Below are positions 35,593 to 50,085 of a stretch of 64,000 nucleotides of DNA, piece after piece. The stretch's first letter is position 1. Every line of letters starts with the position of its first letter. The stretch comes from Beverwykella pulmonaria (taxonomy: Eukaryota; Ascomycota; Dothideomycetes; Pleosporales; Melanommataceae). A model generated the notes under the pieces. The model saw nothing but the letters and a program-made list of their open reading frames with translations, was not told the origin of the DNA and searched no databases. The DNA lies in NCBI GenBank assembly GCA_001599595.1, contig BCHH01000022.1, positions 288,383 through 352,382 on the forward strand. The letters run 5' to 3'. The position numbers and the translations under genes are program-made.

Positions 35593-37318
35593 ATGCCTGC
35601 CGTCCACCTCCTGGATTATGTCGCCGGCAACGTGCGCTCCCTCGTCAATGCCATCGAGAAGGTCGGGTACACGGTAGAATGGGTCAAGTCGCCCGCCGAT
35701 GTCCCCTCCGCAGAGGTGCAATTCCCTTGCCAAATCGCGCTGCGACACCAATTGACACGCGCTGATTTAGTCGCCGCCCTAGAAACTAATCATTCCCGGC
35801 GTCGGCCACTTTGGCCACTGCCTCTCCCAACTCGACAAGGCAGGCTACATCGAGCCGATCCGCGAACACATCAAGGCCGGGAAGCCGTTCATGGGCATAT
35901 GCGTTGGACTGCAGGCACTGTTTGAAGGCTCCGAGGAAGACCCCGAGGTCAAGGGCCTAGGGCTCATTCCCTCGCGGCTGCAGAAGTTCAGCGACGAGGA
36001 CAAGAGCGTGCCGCATATTGGATGGAACTCGGCGACCACGTCGCGCAAGGGGGGCGTCACCGAAGAGAGTCTGTACGGACTACGGCCCAGCTCCAAGTAC
36101 TACTACGTGCACTCGTATGCGGCGCGATACACCGAGGGCGAGCTCGAGAAGGATTCCTGGACCGTGGCGACGGCGACATATGGAAACGAGGTGTTTGTCG
36201 GCGCGGTGGCGAGGGACAATGTGTTTGCGACCCAGTTCCACCCGGAGAAGAGCGGAGCCGCAGGATTGAGGGTCATCAAAGCGTTCTTGGACGGAAACAT
36301 AAGCCAGAAACTGGCGGAGAAGCCGTCTGCCGTGTCCACCAAAGAGGGACTGACGAGGAGAGTCATCGCATGTCTCGACGTACGCACAAACGACCAGGGC
36401 GATCTGGTAGTCACAAAGGGCGACCAATACGACGTGCGAGAAAAGGACGGCGTATCCACTGGCGGCTCCGTACGAAATCTAGGCAAGCCCGTGGACATGG
36501 CGAAGAAGTACTACGAGCAAGGCGCCGACGAGATCACCTTCCTCAACATCACATCCTTCCGCAACTGCCCCATCGCCGACACGCCGATGCTGGAAATCCT
36601 CCGGCGGACGAGCGAAACCGTCTTTGTACCTCTGACCATAGGAGGAGGCATCAGGGACACGGTAGACACGGACGCCACCAAGATCTCCGCCCTGGATATT
36701 GCCACCATGTATTTCAAGTCCGGCGCAGACAAAGTCAGCATCGGCTCCGACGCAGTTACCGCAGCCGAGGAGTACTACGCAAGCGGGAAAAGACTGTCAG
36801 GAACCACGGCCATCGAGTCCATTTCCGCCGCATATGGAAACCAAGCAGTGGTCATCAGCGTCGATCCTCGACGTGTCTACGTCTCCTCTCCCGACGCCAC
36901 ACCCCACCACACCGTCAAGACAAGAACATTAGGTCCTAAAGGCGAGGAGTACTGCTGGTACCAGTGCACCATCAAAGGCGGACGCGAGGGGAGGGACTTT
37001 GACGTCCGACAGCTGGTCACAGCAGTCGAGGCCATGGGCGCTGGGGAGATTCTGCTCAACTGCATCGACAAAGATGGGTCGAACAGCGGATTCGATCTCG
37101 AGCTGATCAACGACGTGAAAGCAGCTATCAAGATCCCAGTCATTGCGAGTAGTGGCGCGGGGATCCCGGACCACTTTAGAGAGGTGTTCGATGAGACGGC
37201 GACGGATGCAGCGCTGGGTGCGGGCATGTTCCATAGACAGGAGTATACGGTCAAGGAGGTCAAAGAGCATTTGCAAAAGAAGGGACTACTGGTCAGACAA
37301 TTCGAAGAGGCGATATAG
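35593..37318 (+). CDS. HIS7: Imidazole glycerol phosphate synthase, bifunctional HisHF
   Basis: Two exons, 35593-35715 and 35783-37318, with a 67-nt phase-0 intron; 552 aa, the same length as yeast His7. The N-terminal class I glutamine amidotransferase has the loop [11 protein letters not shown], the nucleophile in GICVGLQ (Cys81) and the FHPEKSG dyad (His194, Glu196). The C-terminal HisF barrel begins near [20 protein letters not shown] and includes [11 protein letters not shown] and the [12 protein letters not shown] phosphate loop. It uses ammonia from glutamine to turn PRFAR into imidazole glycerol phosphate and AICAR, joining histidine and purine pathways. It is convergent with DIM1 and divergent from IMP3. 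Confidence 0.97.
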
Positions 37319-37494
37319 ATGGAAAAAAAGTTCTTCTAGTGTTTCTGATGCAACTGTCGACTTCATTTCATATCCCCCTATAGACATACACCAATTGGAT
37401 GTAATTTTTGGTATACCTCAACGCCGTCACTCTCTTTAAAGCCCAAGTCATAGAACTCCTTGAAATGCATGTGGCGTCTTCCCTTTCCACCGTC

Positions 37495-39377
<1,883 letters not shown>

Positions 39378-41013
39378 ATGCCGCCAAAGATTCCTGTGAT
39401 GAAGTCCGAATCGTCGCTTTCGCCGCGTCCCAATGACCTACAAGGCCCAGTTTCACCTCAAGTCACGCCCAAGATCAATGGTCAGGGCAAGAAGCGCAAG
39501 GCTGCCGCCAAAGACGAAGACAATGATGCGACCCCTAAGCCCAAGAAGCGAGATACGAAGAAGGCCAAGGTTGAGGAGAGCGAGAATCGTGAAACAGTCG
39601 TGAAGAAGATTCCGGCCAAGCGCCAGAAGAAGGGGGTGGATCTAACACCGCTTGAGGAGCGAACAGTTGACAGTAAGTTATGTGTCGGCGCACATGTCAG
39701 CACCGCTGGAGGTACGTATTGACCATGACTCCCTTCCTAACCATTTGAAGCAAAATTGGCTAATAGTCCATGGGATGTAAATTAGGTGTGCATAATGCTA
39801 TCCCCAACCTCCTGCATATTGGGTACGTATTTGCTTCCATCCTCTCATTGTCTCGTTGGAACATCTGGTGCTATATAATTGTTTAAATTTGCAGACGTCC
39901 GCTTGTCCAAATAAGATTTCCAACCATAGCCCTCTTGTCCCCGCTCAACTTCATCATTTGTCCACAAGTACCATTGCAGATATATATGCTAACTTATATA
40001 ACAGCGCGAACGCATTTGCCCTCTTCCTCAAGAACCAGCGCAAGTGGGAAAATCCCCCACTCGACCCTACCCTCGCGACCCTCTTCCTCGAAGGCTGCAA
40101 AAAGCACGGCATCGACACTAAATCGTGCTGCCTACCTCACGGATCCTATCTCGTGAATCTCGCCCATCCGGATGCTACTCGCAAGAAACAGGCCTACGAC
40201 TCGTTCTTCGATGATCTCACACGGTGCCATACTCTCGGCATCAAGCTGTACAACTTCCATCCGGGAAATTCGAACGCGTCAACACGGGAAGACGGCATCA
40301 AGGTCATCGCCGAGAATATTAATCGAGCTCACAAGGACCCTGCCACCGGTGAGGTCATTCCTGTTCTGGAGACCATGGCATCTCTGGGCAATACCATAGG
40401 CGGAACGTTCAAAGACATTGCCGATATCATTGATCTCGTTGAGAACAAGGATCGCATTGGCGTCTGCATTGATACTTGCCACATCTTCGCCGCAGGCTAT
40501 GATGTCCGTACCCCAGACGCTTACGCTGCGACGATGAAGGACTTCGACAAGGTCATCGGCTTGAAGTACCTCAAAGCCCTCCATATCAACGACTCAAAAG
40601 CGCCCCTCGCTTCGCATCGCGATCTACATGCCCGCATCGGCACTGGCTACCTTGGCTTACGCAGCTTCCACAACCTTGTCAATGATGAGCGTCTCCACGG
40701 TCTACCAATGGTCCTCGAGACTCCCATTGATGTGATCAAAGATGGGAAGAAGATCGAGGATAAGAGCATCTGGGCCCGCGAGATCAAATTGCTGGAGGAA
40801 TTGGTTGGCATGGATGTCGAGAGCGAGGAGTTCAAAACTCTCGAGAAAGATTTACATGAGGAGGGTGCTGGCGAGCGGGAGCGGGTTGGCGACCAGGTCG
40901 AGCGGAAGAAGAAGAAGAAGGATACTGGCGAGAAGGTGCCGAAGAAGAGGAAGAACAAGAAGGCGGCCCAGGAGCAGGAGGAGGAGGAGGAAGAGGAGGA
41001 AGAGGAAAATTGA
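39378..41013 (+). CDS. APN1: AP endonuclease, endonuclease IV family (APN1)
   Basis: Three exons: 39378-39711, 39786-39822, 40005-41013, giving 459 aa. Intron 2 is long (182 nt), but joining restores NLLHIGANAFALFLKNQRKW, as in all Apn1. Start is the only in-frame ATG near the conserved part. Family motifs: VGAHVSTAGG, LPHGSYLVNLAHPD, LYNFHPGNS, PVLETMA, CIDTCHIFAAGYD, LHINDSK, and PMVLETP, which carry the trinuclear zinc ligands. It cleaves DNA 5' to abasic sites and removes 3' blocks in base-excision repair, in nucleus and mitochondria. Unusual: a Lys-rich 100-residue N-terminal extension and a C-tail of Lys blocks ending in a Glu run; both likely carry localisation signals. Confidence 0.95.
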
Positions 41014-41525
41014 ATATAAGGTCATGGGCTGGTGAATCCCCCCCCTCCCGCCCCCCCCAACTTGAGTCTAGCCTGACTGAGTTTCGGAGATCTTTTTTGA
41101 GGCACAGTTTTACACCTCAGTTTCTGTTTCCTTGTCAGCTTTCTCCTCTCAGACATTTCTGCATTTCGAATGTTCATGGGGCACCAAGATAGGCTTAGGG
41201 AGTATCAGCCGGCGTTTTGCTTCGGCATCGATTGTCTTCTTACTCTATATAGCACGGAGGGTACTTATGTCAACTCCGGGGTGTATATACCCTTATCATG
41301 GCATAGCGTAGAAGGAAGTTCCTTCCACTTGTATACATCTACACGTAAAACTATATCTGAAGCTTTTCCACATGATCCCAGTCATCTTTACGCATAATAG
41401 AAACGAGATGTTGCTGACTTCAGTGGAGGTCTAAATTTTCACCAAATATTGTCAACAATGCATTGAAAGTTTCGCATCTAACCGCGTCATATATACATTT
41501 CGAAGCCCCTCCCCTGTGCTGATGT
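41014..41525. other. Intergenic between convergent APN1 and BVMO genes
   Basis: 0.5 kb with a C-rich stretch at about 41038-41060. No gene recognised. Confidence 0.5.
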
Positions 41526-43469
41526 CTATGCCGTAACAACATCGAACCCCTTCCACCCTGCCATCTTCTCCCGACATTGTGCCTCATAGTTGTCGATGCC
41601 GCCAATGTACGTCATATTCTGCGTCTTTTTACCAGGGATATTCGATCCGTTCCACCACGAATTTGTGAAGGGGTAAAGTGTGTGTCTGTTCATGCGTCAG
41701 CACTATCCTCAACCCACTCCCGCCAACATCAAGACGTAAAAGGGTCCACTCACTGTATCATAGCATCCATTTCGTCCCTCCACTCTCTTTCTGCTTCCGT
41801 TGTTGCCTCGATACTCTTCGCCCCCTGCTTTATTAACATATTAATTGTATCGCAAATCAAATCCGTCTGTGTCTCCAATATAGTGGGTCCGTTCGACAAC
41901 GCAGTAGGTGCTTGCGGCGAGTATACTATGAACGCGTTCGGGAACCCGTGCATCATCATTCCAAGGTAAGTTTTCACGCCGTCGGCCCATACATCTTTGA
42001 TGTCGATGCCGTCCTTGTTTTTCAGGCCCATGTGTGTGAGCGAGCCAGTGAAGGAGTCGAAACCGGTTGCTAGGACCACGACGTCAAATTCTCTCTCTTT
42101 CTCTTCGCCCTCGAGCTGAATCCCGGTTTGCGTGAAGGTCTTTAGTGGGTTTGCGGTCAAATCGACGATGTCGACGTTTGTCTGGTTCAGCACATCATAG
42201 TAATCATTCTCGAGCGGCGTCCTCTTCGTCCCGAAATAATACGGTGCTTCGTCCGGCGCCATTAATTTCTGCTTCTTCGGATCTGTCAACCGCTCCCTTA
42301 CTTTCTTTTTCCAGAACTCGTACACCGCGGCGTTGGCCTCTTTATCCAGCATAACGTTGTTATAATTCCTGAGTAGGAACTGGAAACCGCCTGTTTTCCA
42401 CAGGTCTTCGAAGTTCTTCTCCCTCTCCTCGGGAGTGACGTCCTGAACACGTTTATCTGAGCGAAGGGTTGGAAAGCCAACAGCGGAATTGCGACCTGCT
42501 GCAAATAAGGAGGGATAGTACCCCTTCCATGCGGTTTGTTCTTCCGCTGTCCACGTCCGCTGGTGCATGGGGATGCAGTATGAGGGGCGCCGCATCAACA
42601 TAGTGAGTTGTTCTGCTTCTTTTGCGAGTTCTTGTACGATCTGGACGGATGTAGCGCCTGCACCGATTACGGCTACTTTCTTCCCCTTGACGCTAATATC
42701 TTCAGGCCATGCGCCAGAATGGTGCACGATCCCTTTAAAATCCCCCAGTCCCGGAAACTCAGGGAAATGAGTTCTATGCAACAGCCCTGTAGCAAGAACC
42801 AACCATTTCGCCCTGGCCTTGACGCCCGTATCAGTCCCAATTTCCCATTCTGAGGCCGCAGCGTTCCATGTCGCGGAATTCACGCGCGTGTTGAACGAAA
42901 CATCTTTTCGTAGCCCGAGGACAGAGTCTACGTGCGCCATGTACTTTCGCAGCTCGACATGGTCGGGGAATCGCGAGGAGAAGTTCCATGTGTTGTATAC
43001 AGCGGGGATGTTGAGTTGGTAGAAGGGCGTTTCTGAGTCGACGCGCGCGCCAGGGTACCGGTTCCAGTACCAGACGCCGCCGAAGTCGGAGCCTGGGGGA
43101 TTAGATGAGTTAGCTCTGTGCTTTACATAGGATATGGTGTGATCGGGAGTGATCAGCTGAGTGCGGTAGCAGAAGGAGACTCGTTTTAAGTAGTATGTGG
43201 GCATCCGTTATATGCATTACACAGTGTTGACAGCCTCTTCCACCTCCACCGAGAGACATGAGTTTTCTCAACGAACATCATTTATACATACCAGCTTCAA
43301 ATACATGGCACTTCAACCCATCGCCTCTCAGACGGTGTAAGTTTGCGATTCCAGAGAATCCCGCTCCAATGATGATGACGTCGTACTGTTGCACTGCGTG
43401 ACCGTTTGTAGCGTTACTGCCATTTATGGCTTCCTTTGCGACCTCTTTAGCAACAGGAATGGATGCCAT
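41526..43469 (-). CDS. FAD-dependent Baeyer-Villiger-type monooxygenase
   Basis: Three exons: 43292-43469, 41754-43092, 41526-41685, giving 558 aa. Intron 1 is long (199 nt) but the join gives [20 protein letters not shown], a class hallmark. First dinucleotide motif GAGFSG near residue 36; BVMO fingerprint FKGIVHHSGAWP (residues 178-189; F, G, H and W all in place); second Rossmann VIGAGATS for NADPH; ATG motif LATGF near the C-terminus. It inserts one oxygen from O2 into ketones (esters or lactones) or oxidises heteroatoms. Substrate cannot be told from sequence. No signal peptide. It lies 960 bp downstream of, and on the same strand as, a TRI12-type pump, which suggests a shared detoxification or secondary-metabolite role. 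Confidence 0.93.
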
Positions 43470-44428
43470 TGCTGTGGGGAATGGAGAAAAAAAACTCTGT
43501 AGTTCAAACGGGAACGGTAGAGTAGCAAATCCAGGAGAAGGTGGGGACTGACAAAGACTCAGAAAGTCAAAGAAAGAGAATGAAAGTTTAGAAATTGTGG
43601 TCGGAGTTACCTAGGCAATTAAAGATGAATCGAATTGACGAGTCGTTCTTATGGAGCCGTATGAAACGCAACGCCGAAAACCAACAGCTTACTACACCCA
43701 AGTTGACGACGATGACACGTGTGACCTCCATACCATCAGGCAAGCCATGGATTGCCTAGTTACGTAGGGCCTTTATGTCCTTCATACATATTCATTGTTA
43801 CTAATCCTCTCACCGCAATATGTCTTAGGGCATCTGCACCCCGAGTACCCTGAGCACCTCTAGGGCCGGTCAAACCCCAATCGGGTTCGCCGGCTCGTAC
43901 TTTATCATCTCCCAAAGACGCAGATCCTTCACATCACCATGCTTAAACGACGATTGATAACGTATACTAGATAGGACAATACAAAGCGAGCAGCAAGCGG
44001 AAGCTCTGCATCTTTGGTGCTGACGTTAGAAATTGATATTGGGACGAAGTGGGGTGAATCCAGCTAGGTACAGCTCTGATTGCGGGGTTATTAGCCGAGG
44101 CAAATAACTGGGGGCTAGCTTCTTGTTTGGGATTTATTATCATCCTAGGTATTTGATTAACAGGCCATGGAAGAGGGAAGAGGGAAGAGGGAAGATGTGA
44201 ATGAGTCGTCCTTGGCGAGGTCGACTGATTGTGTATCGGAGGTTCCGAACTTGTTTGATCGACTGCCAGAACTTGGAAAATCTCGGCTTGTCGTTTTATA
44301 GGTATGAGCGAGTTCGACATCCATCATGAAGAACGTTTAGAATTGCAAACTTGTCTCGAGAAAGATATAGATTTGCTCTCCATGCATATAGCCACACCGA
44401 CTCTGTTATTTGAGATATTATTAAACGC
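43470..44428. other. Intergenic between BVMO and MFS pump, with GGAAGA microsatellite
   Basis: 0.96 kb. A GGAAGA-type repeat lies at about 44168-44192. Presumed BVMO promoter and 3' UTR of the pump. No gene recognised. Confidence 0.5.
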
Positions 44429-46480
44429 TCAAGCGGTCCCATGCAGCTTCTTCTTCTCCTCAAGCGCCTTCCTATCACCACCCTGCACTGCAACAGTCTT
44501 CCTTGTATACTTTCGCTCATCCACACTTGACAAGAAAAACGCCGCAATGACACCGCAAAGACCAAAAGCTAGCGCTACCTGGTACGATAAATGTGCTCCG
44601 GTGAGATACGCTTGCTTGTTTCCTAGCTTGGCTGCTGCCTGAATCTCTGGGGTGATACCGGGGACGGCTTTGAACGCTGCTGCAGTGTTGAGCTTAGCAG
44701 CGGTGATTAGTTTGGTGAGCGTTACAGCATCGAGATTGAAGCTAGCGACGTTGGAGCGGACAGCCCCGGTGAGGGCCTCAGCGTATTTGTTGTTGGTAAC
44801 GTTGCTGAAGATTGCGGTGGCGACGGCACCGGCGAGCAAACGCGATGTTCCAGCCAGTCCGGCTGCGGTGCCACTGGATGTTCATTAGGTGGTAGAACAA
44901 TGAAGATAAGTGATCTACTTACATATCCTCCTGGTAGACAATACCAAAGCCAACCAGCACCATACCGTTAAGTAGGTTGATTGATGTGCAGAGAGAAACG
45001 AAGAATGTGAGGATAATGGATTTGACTGGGTTATCTAATGTAGCAGTAGATAATGCTCCTACGCAGGCGGTTTGAAGGGCGATAGCGAACAGAACTTGCC
45101 AACGTTGATGTCCAATCTTTTTACTGAAGGCTACAACAATACCACCGACTATATGCTGTTAGACTAAATGCTCTTGGCCAAACGGAAGATATGTGGCGTA
45201 ACTTACTAACAGATCCGAGTGGCAAGACCTCTCCGTACAGACCCTTAGAGACCTCATCACCCGCATAGAGAAGCTGGGATAGTCGATTCCAGAGAGTAGC
45301 GTTCGAGTAGTATTGCATGCCGCCGATTGCCATTACAAGCATGGGAACTGTGAATCTGGGAGTGTTAGCTAATATTTTCGAAAACTGTAATTGTAGACTT
45401 ACTGTCTCATAGCCCTGAACAAACGGGGTGGGAAGAGTGGCTCCTTGATAGGCGCGTATGCCTCATAAAAACCTAGACCAAGTAGGGTCAAAAGTCCAAC
45501 AATGATCGGACCAAGCGTGGCACCGCTGATCCAAGGATGAAGTGTACCTCCCCAGCTGACGCCGACGATAAAAAGCGTGCAGCCAGCGATGAAGAGGAAC
45601 AGCCCTAACCAGTCGAAGTCTCGCAGTAACTGCAGTCGTGTCTTTCCGTGTTGGGCCTTTTTCTCCGCAAACCCAGGAGGGTGATAGAAGATGCAAAGGA
45701 GAACTAGGTTAATGACTTGAAACCCGATCATCACGTAGTAGCAGTTGCGCCAATTACCGGTTTTCTTGATGATGATCCAGGATACGAGGGGCATGATTTG
45801 AGCAATGACCGAGGCGGCATCGAAGAGACCAATGGTGACGTGGCGATACTTGCTAGGCACAATTTCCTAGAAATTGTTAAACTAAGTGGGTGTTAGAAGA
45901 GACTAGGGACTTACCTGAACGGCACCAAAAGCCATTTCGAGAAACCCTGAACCAGCGCCAAAAATGGCTCCACCGGCAATCATCTGGCCGATCGACTGTC
46001 CGGTTGCTGATACGATGCTTCCAATAATGAGAGTAACAGAGCCAGCAATGAAAAACCACCTTCTACCGAAGATATCTGATAGACGTCCACCAATGGTGAC
46101 AAACATAGCGCCTCCGAGGTTCCATGAGATAGTGATCCAGGTGTATCGAGGGTCGGGTCCGAGGTCAGCGTTGATGAAGGTCAGAATCGCAGGTGGAATG
46201 AGGAGCGTGAACAAGTATGCGTTGTAACACATGCCCATGGTCTATGAAAAGGTTAGCGTGGTTGGAAAATTACACAAAATGACGGGAGACCTACAACTGC
46301 AGCCATGATACTGCGAAACGTCATGCCCACCTCCTCACCTGTCGTCTGGAGATGCTGGATGATTTCTTCATTTGCGCTGTTTACCTTTCCAAGGTGATGC
46401 TGGTCCTGATGCACGTCGGTATCCGAGTTGTTTGCGCTCTCGATCGCATCTACTTGCGTCGTGCTTGATTTGGTATCCAT
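44429..46480 (-). CDS. MFS efflux pump, TRI12 / siderophore-type (14 TM)
   Basis: Six exons: 46295-46480, 45915-46241, 45403-45866, 45207-45355, 44923-45148, 44429-44873, giving 598 aa; introns 47-58 nt, all in phase. The hydrophilic N-terminus (about 60 aa) precedes 14 hydrophobic helices. MFS motifs: GGRLSDIFGRRWFFIAG between TM2 and TM3, and GAGSGFLEMAF-like motif C region. Best family fit is fungal TRI12 (trichothecene efflux) and related siderophore transporters, as in WITISWNLGGAMFVTIGGRL. It is predicted at the plasma membrane as a proton antiporter; substrate unknown. Tandem with the BVMO gene. Confidence 0.92.
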
Positions 46481-48046
46481 GTTGCTGATGGGGTTGCCTA
46501 CCAAGGAAAGTACACATCCGAAGAATAAAGAACAACAAAGTATAGCGAGCAAGGAAACGGCTCGGGGGGGAAGATGGGTGATGCAAGCCTTATAAGTATT
46601 GCTCTCTGTCCCCCCAGATATCACGTCCTCGTTCAGGAAAGGGTCGGCCGGCCTCTCCACAAAAGTCTGGGGTTACCATCTCGCCTCCACAAAATAGACG
46701 CCGCCTGGGCCACCACGGGACTCGCGTGTACTCGGAATCACGGTCGGACGCACGATTTGGGCGCTAGTTATCTCGTTGTGGTTTGGAGTGCGGTAGAGTT
46801 AGGCGGATGTCAAGCTGGTGGCTTGGCCCAACGACTCATCACGGAAAAAGTCAACCGCTAGATGTTTACAATGCCATGGCATATAGGGCTATCCTTGTCC
46901 TACAGCGCTTGAAAAGGCCATTGTCCACAAAAACGCGTTAAATAAGCCGCTTAGAAAGCATAGGCCAGGGGAGGGATGTTCAGGCTGAGATTGCGACAAA
47001 TGAGCGACGCCGTCCTGAATTCACGGTTCAGCACTTTGGGGCCAACCTCTGCATCGAATCCCGTTACCATGGTCGTGGGAGCTGTAGCTTAGCGGGTATA
47101 GCGAGGGATGATCGCCGTTGCGTGAGATGAAGATGCAGATGCGAGATGGAATGGATGCGGTTCGTGGAATGTTCATGATTGAGTGTCACAGGAATGGTGC
47201 AGGTTAGAGGGGAAGTTGTATTTCCGGACGCCAAGATATTTACACAGCACCCAATTTCGCACGAGGTGTTGCCAAAAAGTTGTGATAGGCTGTGTGAAAG
47301 GATAGTCTCAATTTTTTGAGAAGAAAAGTCTTGAGTGGAAGCTGCCGTTTTGTACACGTATTTTGGAGCACTTCAACGTACTTGTTCGCCCTTAACTTAC
47401 CTGCGTCCATGACTAGAGGATCATCAATCCCAGCCTATCGAGCTAAAGTTCTCTTAGGTAAGATGACCGAAAAAGGATATTGAGCGTAATTTCTTTCTTA
47501 GAAGCATGATGCCAACGCCCTAGACATGTAGTCTCTTGAAAGGAGCAATAAGTGCATGACACGGCATAGAAGAGTTGCCAGGCTATGGAAGTTGTCACGT
47601 ATGATGGAGGTAGTCAATCATCCCAAGGATCGGTGTGTATTCAAGGATTATGAATGCCGTGAAAAGCTGATAGCTCCCATGAAGACTACATATGTCCATA
47701 TCAGGGGAATTAACTAGAATAAGCAGTGTGGAACACATAGGACACGTGACAAAAGTGCGTGCATCTGTATAATCTTTGCCTTAACCAACAAGATCTATCA
47801 AACTAAAGGCAGGCCACAGGGATCTTCTCAGATACCCAATTCCCCGTCCCAAGAGCCTGGATCGGGAACCCAAGCATTTTAGTCTGAATTAATTAATTAG
47901 CTGCAAGCCTCCAGAACGAGTCTCGCATTTCGTCTCCCGATGCTTCACGCTTTCCACCGCACCACACCAGTCCTTCTCACCAAGATCAAACGCGATACCA
48001 GCGAAACGAAAGCCCTTCCAAAAGATTGGGTGTACATGTCTTCGTC
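46481..48046. other. Intergenic, 1.57 kb
   Basis: Between the start of the MFS pump and the 3' end of the YaaH-family gene. AT-rich around 47880. Short ORFs only (such as 47064-47357 minus), none with family features. Confidence 0.5.
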
Positions 48047-49178
48047 CTAATCCTTCTTCTCATTCTCCATAGCAGCCAACTCAACATCAGTCCCCCTCCA
48101 GTAATGGCTCAAGTCTCCCACTGGCAGACTGAGCGTCCACCGCATCTCAGCAGCCATAATTACAATAGTCATATACCATCCCAGCATTGCCACAATAAAC
48201 AACAAAGCTCCTCCAGCCTAACACCACTCACAAGTCAGCTTTTATCCAGTCATTTTCTTCCCACCTCCACATTAATGATTGAACACCACATACCTTCTGC
48301 AACCTCAACGCTTCGTCAAACTTATGCTGACTTAGTTTCCAATACGCCCCACTCAATACCCAGGCCCCAATCGTCACAAAACCAAATATTCCCGCGAAAA
48401 CCGCGTTAATCCTGATTGTAAACAGCCAGAAAGTACCCAGCGCGAAACCCCAGACAATCAAGTACAGCGCGATAACCGCGTTCATTTCCTTGCTTATAGC
48501 CCCTTCAGCAGCGCTGCCAGTCGCTGAGTATGCAGTGGCAAGACCGAGGGTGGGTAGTTGGAGGAGTCCGAAAGACAGCCAGAAGACGCAGAACAGGCCG
48601 CAGACCATCATGGGGAAGAATTGCGCTTGGATCCAGAGGAAGATTGTGCTAAGAAGGAGGAGGACAGGGCCAGTAAAGAAGAATATCCCTCTGAGAAACG
48701 ATCAGCTTGGAGACTTGGTTTATTACGTGCAGGAAGTGATGGACTCGAGTCGAAGAAAGCAAGGACTTACGCCACGGCAGGCAACCCAGATGCTCCTCCC
48801 CAACCCATCAGCACCATGCTAAAAGTGAATGTGGAGATAACGAATCTAGTCCATGTCAGAACCACCGTTTCTCAAAACCAGGTAGTCTGATTTACCCTAA
48901 GAAACCAAGAGGCGTAGCATTTGCGTATCGAGTTGCATGGTCAACCGCATGAGGAGTCTTCGCACCTAGGTAAAGCTACAAAATCTGTAAGTAAATTATT
49001 CTTACACAGCCATTGTTGCATGGGAAGAGTGGGCCACCTTCTCAAATAGCTCTGGAGAAAGGGAAATGTTCGTCGTCGTATGCGTAAGTGGAGTTGCTTT
49101 CTCAATATGGTCATTTCCATTGACCTCTCTGATGGTCGTCGGTCCTGTCGTGCTTGTCGTCTCGGTTGTCGTCGCCAT
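48047..49178 (-). CDS. GPR1/FUN34/YaaH family acetate/ammonium transporter
   Basis: Five exons: 49038-49178, 48896-48975, 48771-48845, 48294-48690, 48047-48217, giving 287 aa. All junctions are in phase; the first donor (GTGGCC) is weak, so the end of exon 1 is the least sure. The Thr-rich soluble N-terminus precedes six helices. The family signature NPAPLG appears as NATPLGFLGF, and FGLLQLPTLGL lies in TM3-4. Members (Ady2/Ato1, AcpA, AlcS) move acetate with protons across the plasma membrane and are often induced on acetate or ethanol. The N-P to N-A change in the motif points to a divergent member. Confidence 0.9.
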
Positions 49179-50085
49179 TTTTCTATATGAATTCCACTAG
49201 GCCTAGTCGCAGTGAATACGAAGTAAAGTCGGTGTATTGGTTACGAAGTCAGAGATAGCGACAATCAAGCACTGAATCTCTCATCTAGATGATTGACAAA
49301 GCGATGAAACAATTCAAGTAAGCTTCGATCCTACTCAGCGAGGTCCCTGTTTATAATGTCCCCACCAAGCTCCAATCCTCCACATATAAGGCCAAGTAAG
49401 ATGAAGGTCCCCCTCTCTATGCGGGGCGAACAGCTCCCCTGTCCGAGGTCTTTCGCCTCCATTCCTCTAGTGCCACCGCATCCCAACTCCCCATGAAGGC
49501 TGCACTGCGTCCCATGAGAATGGCACGAGCAGTGGTTCGCCGACCAAGACTATCCTTCTCAGTGATTGGAGTGGATATATTGGACTGCGATGCACCAAGC
49601 TGCGGGCCTGGAACATAGAGTAAGATCTGGTGATTTTCGCTAGTCATGGCAGGGTCCAAACATGGTGTTTTGGCGAGACTTCCCCGCACCAGGCGTCCAC
49701 ACCTACACCGGCAAATTGCACGCGGCATTTGGTTGGTTGGCACTCTCTGTCCCGGTAAGCCACAAGCATCCTTCCAGGTCTTCGTGTTCAAAAAGAGTAA
49801 CGGTATTTTATCCCAATCACCAGATAATAAATATATTCATAAAAAAATCGTGAAGCGGTTTTGTATTTACATGTGCTGGGGCCATGACACGAGGAGAAAA
49901 AGGGGCAAAAGTATCAACTTGAGAAGTGAAGCTTAAGTGAAAACAGGAAAGAAGGACTGGAAACAAAGGAAATACCAAGTATGTACCAGAGAAAACTCTT
50001 CTGTATGTTCGGAGCTACACAATTCGCCGCCGATTCGCCTTTCATCCTAGGTCGGTAAAGGGTTGCATGATCGGAGTGATGTTGT
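49179..50085. other. Intergenic, 0.9 kb
   Basis: Between the YaaH-family gene and the laccase 3' end. A 124-codon minus ORF (49417-49791) has no recognisable features and is not called. Confidence 0.5.

Noticed and set aside
36022..36939. 305-codon plus-strand ORF inside HIS7
   Set aside because: Arg/His-rich out-of-frame reading of HIS7; HisHF motifs are in the other frame.
47080..47160. tRNA-like start (AGCTGTAGCTTAGCGGG)
   Set aside because: No matching anticodon arm, T-loop or acceptor stem could be paired by eye.
49417..49791. 124-codon minus ORF upstream of the YaaH-family gene
   Set aside because: No family features, no good start context, composition like random DNA.
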